Below are positions 36,400 through 43,515 of a stretch of 64,000 bases of DNA, in pieces. Position numbers and translations under genes: made by a program. The notes under the pieces are model-generated. The model was given only the letters and a program-made list of their open reading frames with translations, was not told the DNA's origin and did not search any database. This DNA comes from Chloroflexota bacterium. Lineage in GTDB: Bacteria; Chloroflexota; JAJPGV01. Location of the stretch: the NCBI GenBank assembly GCA_021325635.1, contig JAJPGV010000035.1, positions 124,001-188,000 on the forward strand. The letters run 5' to 3'. How positions within the stretch are numbered: position 1 is the stretch's first letter; every line of letters starts with the position of its first letter.

Positions 36400-36918
36400 G
36401 TGGAGACTCTGGCAGAACGCCTTGCCCGACTGATGCTCAGGGACCAGTTGACGCAGGTTGGGTTGGCGAGGAAGGCCGGAGTAACTCCGAACAACGTCCA
36501 GGCAATGCTGACCGGTCACAGTAAGCGACCGGCCGCGGACATCGTCCTGCCACTCTCTCGCGCACTGGGTGTGACGCCGGATTACCTGGTCTTTGGGGAA
36601 GAGCAACCGGCTGCCAACGTTGGCGAGGCGCGCGAACGGCTCGGCGACATGTTCATGGAGCTCATGAGCTTGCTCAATGCACTGGAGCGCGAGTCGCCTG
36701 CGCTGGCCGAACGGCGGGTGGCGGAGACACGCGCGGGGTACGCCGGGCATGAGGTAGGACCAAGGATCGAAGCAAACCGCGCTCGCCTGATCCTCGAGCG
36801 GCTGCGACGGCGCGGCCTGCTGCGGGAACTGGCGCCGGATGAGCCCCGTCTCACCCTTCTGATAGAGGTTCCGGCAAGTGCTCGCCAGGTGCCGGAGATT
36901 CGTGAGTTGTACGAGTAG
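36400..36918 (+). CDS. XRE-type HTH transcriptional regulator
   Basis: GTG start; METLAERLARLMLRDQLTQVGLARKAGVTPNNVQAMLTGHSKRPAADIVLPLSRALGVTPDYLVFG. Confidence 0.85.
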   Translation: METLAERLARLMLRDQLTQVGLARKAGVTPNNVQAMLTGHSKRPAADIVLPLSRALGVTPDYLVFGEEQPAANVGEARERLGDMFMELMSLLNALERESPALAERRVAETRAGYAGHEVGPRIEANRARLILERLRRRGLLRELAPDEPRLTLLIEVPASARQVPEIRELYE

Positions 36919-36923
36919 CGTGG

Positions 36924-36939
36924 GAGCGCTTCGGCGCTC
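36924..36939. other. perfect hairpin GAGCGC-TTCG-GCGCTC just after the HTH gene
   Basis: 6-bp perfect stem, UUCG-type tetraloop, 5 nt after the stop codon; no adjacent T-tract, so not called a canonical terminator. Confidence 0.5.
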
Positions 36940-37045
36940 GTGGATGACCTACGCCAGATGGGCTAAGGCTTTTTTGCGGCGTCTTGTGTGTCCGGCTGCT
37001 TACGCAGTATGGTCTGCCTTACCCGGCACCAAAGGGAACTTCACA

Positions 37046-37279
37046 ATGGACGCTCGCAACTCCGGCCAACGCCCCGAGATCTCCGGCTGGGAGCTGGTGG
37101 CGTTGGGCCCCGCCATCCCGCGCAGCTACATGTGCTTGTGCTGCCTCACGTTCAGGGGCGAAGGCATGAACCGGGGCACGATGACCTACTGCCTGTCGTG
37201 CTGGGAAAAGCGCCAGCATGGGGATCCGTGCTTCCACAAGACCGCCGAAAAGGGCTTCTATCAGCAAGCAGCCGGTTAG
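37046..37279 (+). CDS. small Cys-rich (zinc-ribbon-like) hypothetical protein
   Basis: YMCLCCLTFRGEGMNRGTMTYCLSCWEKRQHGDPCFHKTAEKGF; two Cys-pair knuckles. Confidence 0.6.
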   Translation: MDARNSGQRPEISGWELVALGPAIPRSYMCLCCLTFRGEGMNRGTMTYCLSCWEKRQHGDPCFHKTAEKGFYQQAAG

Positions 37280-37304
37280 GAGCGCTCACGGACCCGTCTG
37301 CCCC

Positions 37305-38390
37305 CTAGGCCGTCACATACGACAGCGATCCGATGCGCCGCACCAGGCCTTTGAGCTCCATCATGGTGAGGGCGCTTGAAACCTGGGACACCGGCAATTT
37401 AGTGGACCGGGCAACGTCGTCGATGTGGCAGGGCTCGGTCGAGAGAGCCGCGAGCAGGGTCGCTTCGACCGGATCTTCGGGCGGCAGGAGCTCGCGCATC
37501 TCCATCTGATGAGCGACGAGCCCCAGGTTCAGCTCGTCCAGCACGTCCTGGACGCCGCTCACCAGCTTGGCGCCGTCCTGAATCAAACGGTGGACGCCGG
37601 CGCTCTGCTTGGAATAGATGCTGCCCGGAACGGCGAAGACGTCGCGGCCCTGCTCACCCGCGAAGCGCGCGGTGATCAGGGCGCCGCTGGTGTCGCCGGC
37701 TTCGATGACGATGGTGCCCAGGCTGAGCCCGCTGACGATACGGTTGCGAGCGGGGAAGTGCACGGCATCGGGCTTGGTGCCCAGAGGATAGTCGGATAGG
37801 ACTGCGCCGCGGCGGGAGATCTCGCGGGCGAGACCCGTGTGCTCGCGCGGATAGATGACGTCGAGGCCGCTGCCGAGAACGGCGATTGTTCGGCCGCCGG
37901 CAGCCAGCGCGGCGCGGTGCGCCTCTGCGTCTATGCCTCGCGCCAAACCGCTGACGACAGTGACGCCCTTGGCTGCCAGCTCGCCGGCAAGCTGCTGGGC
38001 TACCTGGCGGCCATAGGCCGAAGGCACGCGCGTGCCAACCACGGCCACGCCAAGGTCGTCCTCTTGGGCAAGCTCGCCACGAACGTACAGGACGACCGGC
38101 GGGTTAGCGATGTGGCGCAAGAGCTTGGGATAACGATCCTCACTCCAGCAGATGGCGTCCACGCCGGCCTCGGCCAGCCGCCTGAGCTCCGCGCCCAGGT
38201 CGAAACGGCCGCGGGCCTGAACGAAGCCGCGAGCCGTCTTGGCATCGAGGCCAGCCTCGACCAGGCTCGATTCAGGAGCTTGCCAAGCGCGAACCATCGA
38301 GCCGAAGGTGTCGTACAGCCGGCGCGTGCGGCTCGGGCCGATACCTTCCACTCGCGAAAAGCCAATCCAGCAGGCAGCGTCATCGAGCAT
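37305..38390 (-). CDS. dprA: DNA-processing protein DprA
   Basis: VVGTRVPSAYGRQVAQQLAGELAAKGVTVVSGLARGIDAEAHRAALAAGGRTIAVLGSGLDVIYPREH, GALITARFAGEQGRDVFAVPGSI; C-terminal winged helix. Confidence 0.96.
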   Translation of the reverse strand: MLDDAACWIGFSRVEGIGPSRTRRLYDTFGSMVRAWQAPESSLVEAGLDAKTARGFVQARGRFDLGAELRRLAEAGVDAICWSEDRYPKLLRHIANPPVVLYVRGELAQEDDLGVAVVGTRVPSAYGRQVAQQLAGELAAKGVTVVSGLARGIDAEAHRAALAAGGRTIAVLGSGLDVIYPREHTGLAREISRRGAVLSDYPLGTKPDAVHFPARNRIVSGLSLGTIVIEAGDTSGALITARFAGEQGRDVFAVPGSIYSKQSAGVHRLIQDGAKLVSGVQDVLDELNLGLVAHQMEMRELLPPEDPVEATLLAALSTEPCHIDDVARSTKLPVSQVSSALTMMELKGLVRRIGSLSYVTA

Positions 38391-38450
38391 GCTGTAGAGG
38401 GTACAGGACAGCGGCTGCCTGGTACAGGTCGCCGAGGGCGGGATTGGCTG

Positions 38451-38749
38451 CTAACGAGATCCCGCGGTGCGTTTGGACTTGGGCATCCCGCCCACGGGGG
38501 GCATACGGCTGAGAAGCTCGCCGGTACGCCAGCAATGCGTTCGCTTCTGGAAGCAGAGCGTCTGCTCCTCGGCAGTTGTCGGCGGCATGCCCTGCAGGCA
38601 GTAGACCTCGTACAGCACGATCTCGCCATCTTCAGTGCGCCGTCCGTCTTCGGGAATCCAGTGCTCTCGATAGAAGCGACAGGCATTTTCGTGCCTGCGG
38701 AAGGAATTGCGGTCGTCGATGCCCCTATCCTATCGCGCCAGATGGGCAC
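38451..38749 (-). pseudogene. conserved-looking Cys-containing small ORF with apparent 1-nt frameshift or non-canonical start
   Basis: Minus frame 38720-38451: IDDRNSFRRHENACRFYREHWIPEDGRRTEDGEIVLYEVYCLQGMPPTTAEEQTLCFQKRTHCWRTGELLSRMPPVGGMPKSKRTAGSR*; no ATG/GTG/TTG near its N-terminus. Adding one G to GGGG (38722-38725) joins it to a GTG start at 38749 (VPIWRDRIGG-IDDRNS..). Confidence 0.45.
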
Positions 38750-38793
38750 CCCTTCGCGCGCTGTCGAAAGTTTTACTTGAGTGGCTGAGCTCG

Positions 38794-40002
38794 TCAGGGC
38801 TGGGCGGAGACGACGCGCTTCCGTTCGAAGCGGGCGTAGCGCGGAAGAGGAGCGCCGATCAACGGTCGCGCGTACTCCAGGAAGCTGGGCGTGATGAAGT
38901 TGCCCTGGTCGTTGATGAACTCCGGGGGCATGAGCTTCACCGAGTTGGCAACGTCGTCCAGGGGTGCGAGGCCGGTGCCGCAGCGGTATGTCTCGCCCGC
39001 CTCGCGCACGAGCGTAACCATGGCGCCCGATTCCCCACGAAGCGCGTGCGTCACGCCCGCTCGGCCGCACAGGTACGCCTCGCCCAGGTCTGCCTCGGAG
39101 GCGAGCGGCATGGACATGCGCTGCAAGGTGCCGGGCTTGTCGAAGCGCGCGCGCAGGTTCAGACGGGCCTGGACCTCCTGAACGAGGTACGCGGCAGGGC
39201 TATCGAAGTAGGCGTGGCCGAAGGCGTCGACAAAGGTTGGCTCGGCGCTGCGGGCGACGACCTGACCGCGGGGATCGGTGATGCGCTCCGGTACCACGGC
39301 CACCACATAACCAAGGCGGTCGTAGACGCTCTGCACATCGTCGAGGAAACGGTCGACTTCGAGGTGGCGCTCCGGAAAGTAGATGAGGTGCGGCGCGTCC
39401 GCGTCCTCGCGCTTGCCGAGGGCCGCGCCAGCCGCGAGCCAGCCCGCGTCGCGTCCCATGACCTCGATGATCTTGACCGGGTCGAAGCGGCGCATGGCCT
39501 CAGTATCCAGGCCGGCCTCGAGGGTGGAAATGGCCAGGTATCGGGCCACGCTCCCATAGCCGGGACAGTGATCGGTGAACGGCAGGTCGTTGTCGATGGT
39601 CTTGGGCAAGCCCACGACGCAGAGCTCATAGCCGCTCTCCTGGGCCAGCCGTCCGAGTCGAGACGAGGTGTCCGCCGAGTCGTTCCCGCCGATGTACAGG
39701 AAGTAGCGAATCTCCAGCCGGCGCAGCACCTCGAGGATTCGCTGGCACTGGTCCTCGTCGGGCTTGAAGCGACATGAGCCCAGCGCCGCCGAAGGCGTAG
39801 CGCGCAGCCGAGACAGGGTGTCGGCCGACTGAGCGCGCAGGTCGACGACGTCACCATCCAGCAGGCCCTGGACGCCATTGAGCATGCCGTAGATGCCGTT
39901 TACGCCGGGCTCGGCCGTGGCCTGGTCGAGGACTCCCGCCAGCGTTGCGTTGATGACGGCGGTGCAGCCGCCGGATTGGCCAACGATCAGGTTTGCGGAC
40001 AC
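38794..40002 (-). CDS. 6-phosphofructokinase, probably PPi-dependent type
   Basis: VGQSGGCTAVINATLAGV, YIGGNDSADTSSRL, GLPKTIDNDLPFTDHCPGYGSVARY; GGND-S instead of GGDGS. Confidence 0.9.
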   Translation of the reverse strand: MSANLIVGQSGGCTAVINATLAGVLDQATAEPGVNGIYGMLNGVQGLLDGDVVDLRAQSADTLSRLRATPSAALGSCRFKPDEDQCQRILEVLRRLEIRYFLYIGGNDSADTSSRLGRLAQESGYELCVVGLPKTIDNDLPFTDHCPGYGSVARYLAISTLEAGLDTEAMRRFDPVKIIEVMGRDAGWLAAGAALGKREDADAPHLIYFPERHLEVDRFLDDVQSVYDRLGYVVAVVPERITDPRGQVVARSAEPTFVDAFGHAYFDSPAAYLVQEVQARLNLRARFDKPGTLQRMSMPLASEADLGEAYLCGRAGVTHALRGESGAMVTLVREAGETYRCGTGLAPLDDVANSVKLMPPEFINDQGNFITPSFLEYARPLIGAPLPRYARFERKRVVSAQP

Positions 40003-40073
40003 TCCAGGATCTTAAGCGTCGCCAAGATGATGCTTGGGCAAACGGGCGCTACTCTGTTAAGTGATCACCAGCT

Positions 40074-41363
40074 TTGATGCATAGTCCCCACTCCGAGCCT
40101 CGCCACGTTGGAGGCGGCGGCACCACCGCACTCGCGGACATCGAGTCGCTGCACCGGTTCCAAGACAATTTGGATATCGCATCCTCCAAGGAGGAGCTGG
40201 GGCGGCAGCTGCTGGAGCGGATGCGCAGCTTCCAGGGAGCCAAGCTGGTGGGGCTGTTCCTGGTCGACGAGACCTCGCTGGAGCTGAAGCTGGCGCAGGC
40301 GCAGCCGCGGTCTGCCGCTCGCTACCTGCTCGCCGAATTCGAGCTGCAGGCGCAGGCGGAAACGATGGCCACGATACTCGACCAAGGCGCTCCGGCGGTG
40401 CTGTATCCACGGGCGGCCCAGGCCGCTCGCCTGGGCGTACGTGGCCTGGTCGTCGTGCCTCTCGCCGCGAGCTTGCAGACGCTTGGCCTGCTGCTGCTGG
40501 GCGCTGCCGTTGAGCCCGACGGAGTGACCCCCGAATCGCTCGAGCTGCTGTCCATGGCCGGCAAGCAGTTTGCGCAGGCGTTGAGGAATCGCTCGCTGTA
40601 CGAGAGTCTGTGGAAGGAGAAGATCGAGCTCCAGGTCGCGCACGACGAGCTGCGGCGGAACATGAGCGAGCTGGAGCGGGCGCACGAGCGGCTGCAGAGC
40701 GTAGTGAACGAAGTTCGCGTCAAGAGCTCGGAGCTGGAGCAGCTGAAGGGCGATCTGGAGCGTAAGGTCGACGAGCGCACCCAGGAGCTGCAGGAGGCCA
40801 ATCGCGAGCTGGACCGGCTGTCCAACATCGATCCGCTGACCGGCGTCTTCAATCGCCGCCACCTGGATGAAGCCATGGCGGTCGAGACGGAACGGGCCAA
40901 GCGCTATGGGATCAAGACGGCTCTGGTCATCTTCGACCTGAACGGCCTCAAAGCCATCAACGACCTCTTCGGCCACCTGATGGGCGACAGAGCGTTGAAG
41001 GAAGCGGCGCAGCTGCTGCAGCGAGCCGCGCGGAAAACGGACATCGTGGCGCGCTTTGGCGGCGATGAGTTCGTCGTGATCATGCCGCACACGACGCATG
41101 TGGCCTACTTCGTCAAGCGCGTGGAGGCGGCGATCAAGGCCTGGAACAGTGCCGAGGAGCGCCCCCCGTTCGAGCTGAGCATGGCCGTTGGCTTTGCCAC
41201 CGCCGGTCGAGGGGTTGAGCTTGGCATGGCCTTGCGGGACGCCGATCGGGCGATGTACGAGAACAAGGCGACGTACTATGAGCGGCGTGGGGACCAGGCG
41301 TCGTCGCCCGCCGGGGGCCCGACCGGAAAGCCGGCCACGAGGCCCCGGACCGCCGCCGGCTAG
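40074..41363 (+). CDS. diguanylate cyclase (GAF-like N-terminus, coiled coil, GGDEF)
   Basis: DPLTGVFNRRHLDEAM, ARFGGDEFVVIMP, with RKTD (RxxD I-site) five residues upstream of GGDEF. Confidence 0.9.
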   Translation: MMHSPHSEPRHVGGGGTTALADIESLHRFQDNLDIASSKEELGRQLLERMRSFQGAKLVGLFLVDETSLELKLAQAQPRSAARYLLAEFELQAQAETMATILDQGAPAVLYPRAAQAARLGVRGLVVVPLAASLQTLGLLLLGAAVEPDGVTPESLELLSMAGKQFAQALRNRSLYESLWKEKIELQVAHDELRRNMSELERAHERLQSVVNEVRVKSSELEQLKGDLERKVDERTQELQEANRELDRLSNIDPLTGVFNRRHLDEAMAVETERAKRYGIKTALVIFDLNGLKAINDLFGHLMGDRALKEAAQLLQRAARKTDIVARFGGDEFVVIMPHTTHVAYFVKRVEAAIKAWNSAEERPPFELSMAVGFATAGRGVELGMALRDADRAMYENKATYYERRGDQASSPAGGPTGKPATRPRTAAG

Positions 41364-41368
41364 CTCGG

Positions 41369-42691
41369 CTAGAGACCGGCCAGCAACGAGGTTGCGCCAA
41401 GCCGGCGATAGCTGGCGTCGGAGCGCCTCAGCAGCACGACCGTGGAGAGCGCGGCGGTGCCCAGGAGCAGCGTCAGGAAGATCATGCCGTCGATTCCCCA
41501 GGCGTGGGCGAAGGAGCCGCCCGCCGCTCCGCCCGTAACCTCACCGATGCTCAGGAAGACGGAGTACAGACCCATGATGGCGCCCCTGTCCGCCTGGAAG
41601 TCCTCGGTGACGTCGGCCAGGTAGGTCAGCGCGGCGGGAGTGAAGCCGCTTTCGATGCCAACTGCCAGTGCCAGGACCGGCAGGAGCACGAACAGCCAGG
41701 CGGTGCGCTCACCGCCATGATTCAAGGCCAGCAGATCGAAGCACACGATGAACATGCCGCCCAGGGCTATCAGCATGATGGTGGTCTTGTCCGGGACACG
41801 GCTGAACACCGTGGCCCATACGAACGTCCCGACGATGAGCGTAAAGGTGAATAGGCCCAGGATGATGCTGACCTGGTTCCCGGACATCTCGCCGGTCAGC
41901 AACTGGCCGTGCCGGTGGGGTCCCGCGAGCTGGAACACAATGTTGTTGAACCACAGGCCGATCACCGCCGTGACACATACCCAGGCTGGGGCAAAACGAA
42001 GCACGCGCGGGTGGCGGATCACGGCGAAGTAGGACCCGAGCCCGCTCCAGCGCTCGCGCCGGACCTGGTGACCTTCGGCCCATTTCCAGGCAACGACCGC
42101 GCTCAGCACGTAGAACACACCCGCTGCCGGGAACGCTCGCAGGCCGAGCTGCTGCCACAGCACGCCGCCCAAGGCGTATCCGGCGCCGATGCCAACCAGC
42201 GTGGCGATCTCGAAGTAGGCCATGGCGCGGCCGCGCAGATGGTCGTTGCCCGCTTCGGGCGTGAGCGGCTCGGTGTTGTCCCCCAGGAAGCCAAGCGTCG
42301 CGGGCGCCAGCGCGGCGGCGGCCACGCCCTCCAGGCCGCGAGCCAGAAAGAGCACCGCCAGGATCCCTGTGATGGGATAGATCTGGATGGCCAGCAGGCC
42401 CACGAGCGGACCAGCGACAATGAACGCCTTGCGGCCCCAGCGATCGCTCAATGCGCCCATGACCGGCGCTACGAACAGCTCCACCGCATAGCTGCTGCTC
42501 AGCAGCAGCCCGCCGATGATTGCCGTCAGCGGCTGGCCCTGGCTGCCCAGGAAGGCCAGGTAGAAGCCGATGATGACCGCGGCGCACGACTGCCCGCAGC
42601 GCAGGAGGAAGGCCGACCAGATAACGGCTTTGAGCGGCCGGCTCAGGCGCCCAGCGGCGGGGATACGGAACGCGGAGTCGGGAAGAGCCAC
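41369..42691 (-). CDS. MFS transporter
   Basis: 12-TM pattern; GALSDRWGRKAFIVAGPLVG, LEGVAAAALAPATLGFLGD. Confidence 0.9.
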   Translation of the reverse strand: MALPDSAFRIPAAGRLSRPLKAVIWSAFLLRCGQSCAAVIIGFYLAFLGSQGQPLTAIIGGLLLSSSYAVELFVAPVMGALSDRWGRKAFIVAGPLVGLLAIQIYPITGILAVLFLARGLEGVAAAALAPATLGFLGDNTEPLTPEAGNDHLRGRAMAYFEIATLVGIGAGYALGGVLWQQLGLRAFPAAGVFYVLSAVVAWKWAEGHQVRRERWSGLGSYFAVIRHPRVLRFAPAWVCVTAVIGLWFNNIVFQLAGPHRHGQLLTGEMSGNQVSIILGLFTFTLIVGTFVWATVFSRVPDKTTIMLIALGGMFIVCFDLLALNHGGERTAWLFVLLPVLALAVGIESGFTPAALTYLADVTEDFQADRGAIMGLYSVFLSIGEVTGGAAGGSFAHAWGIDGMIFLTLLLGTAALSTVVLLRRSDASYRRLGATSLLAGL

Positions 42692-42797
42692 GCGCTAGCG
42701 CTCAGATCCGCACGGATGATTGATGTCGATCCCGATGCACGAACGGGGACAAGACAGCTTCCTGACGCTCATCGGGATCCTGTTAACATCCGGCTCC

Positions 42798-43199
42798 ATG
42801 GATAAGCAGGGCGAGGATCGCGAGCTGCTCGCGGGCATAGCGATCAACGGCCCCTGGCGAGGCTTCGTGGAGGAGGCGCGCAACCCCAAGCGCCATCATT
42901 ACAGCTGGGGTTACAGCCTGAGAGCCGATATTTCGTCGGAAGCTGCCGAAGCTCTCAAGAGCGGCGACCGCAAGCGGCGGATCAAGAACGGCACGAAGGT
43001 GTACCTGGCCTACTGGGATCCGGGCAAGGACGACGTCGCCAACATCTTCCGAGTCGGCTACGTGGACTACATTCGCCGCGACGGCCACTTCATCTCGTTC
43101 GCCTTCCACCTCGACGAGCTGGTGGACTTGAAGGTGCCTATCGAGCGCGACCCATTGCTGCTGCGTTATATCGACCCGGCCGACATCCAGCCCAGCTGA
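42798..43199 (+). CDS. hypothetical protein
   Basis: MDKQGEDRELLAGIAINGPWRGFVEEARNPKRHHYSWGYSLRADISSEAAEALKSGDRKRRIKNGTKVYLAYWDPGKDDV...; plausible coding, no family recognised. Confidence 0.65.
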   Translation: MDKQGEDRELLAGIAINGPWRGFVEEARNPKRHHYSWGYSLRADISSEAAEALKSGDRKRRIKNGTKVYLAYWDPGKDDVANIFRVGYVDYIRRDGHFISFAFHLDELVDLKVPIERDPLLLRYIDPADIQPS

Positions 43200-43247
43200 C
43201 GAGGCGCCCGCCCGCCATCGCGGGAACTATCGGCTACACTAGGGCCC

Positions 43248-43436
43248 ATGAGTGTGGAGATGCGACCCGATGAGTCGCTCGAAAGCCTCTTGAGACGGTT
43301 CAAGCGGGGCGTCTCCGTTGAGGGCATCACCCGCGTCTTCCGAAGCAAGATGAGCTTCTTGTCGAAGGGAGAGAAGCGACGGTTGAAGCGCAAGCGGGCC
43401 GAGCGGCGCCGCAAGCGCCACGCCTACGAGCGCTAG
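43248..43436 (+). CDS. rpsU: 30S ribosomal protein S21
   Basis: MSVEMRPDESLESLLRRFKRGVSVEGITRVFRSKMSFLSKGEKRRLKRKRAERRRKRHAYER; bS21 length and pattern. Confidence 0.9.
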   Translation: MSVEMRPDESLESLLRRFKRGVSVEGITRVFRSKMSFLSKGEKRRLKRKRAERRRKRHAYER

Positions 43437-43460
43437 CTAACCCTCTCTCGAGGACATCGA

Positions 43461-43484
43461 GGCTCTCTTCGGAGGGCCTTTTTT
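43461..43484 (+). terminator. intrinsic terminator after rpsU
   Basis: GGCTCTC-TTCG-GAGGGCC-TTTTTT: 7-bp stem (one G-T wobble), TTCG loop, T6 tract. Confidence 0.85.
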
Positions 43485-43515
43485 GTTGTTCGCTGAAAAT
43501 GAGACTGCCGAAGTA

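Noticed and set aside
35912-36918. Divergent response regulator and XRE gene considered as a toxin-antitoxin or phage-defence pair
   Set aside because: Neither product resembles a toxin or defence effector; the REC protein is a plain single-domain regulator.
37839-38780. 313-aa plus-strand ORF opposite dprA and the small upstream ORF
   Set aside because: Opposite to dprA and to a better-looking minus-strand reading frame; no domain signature.
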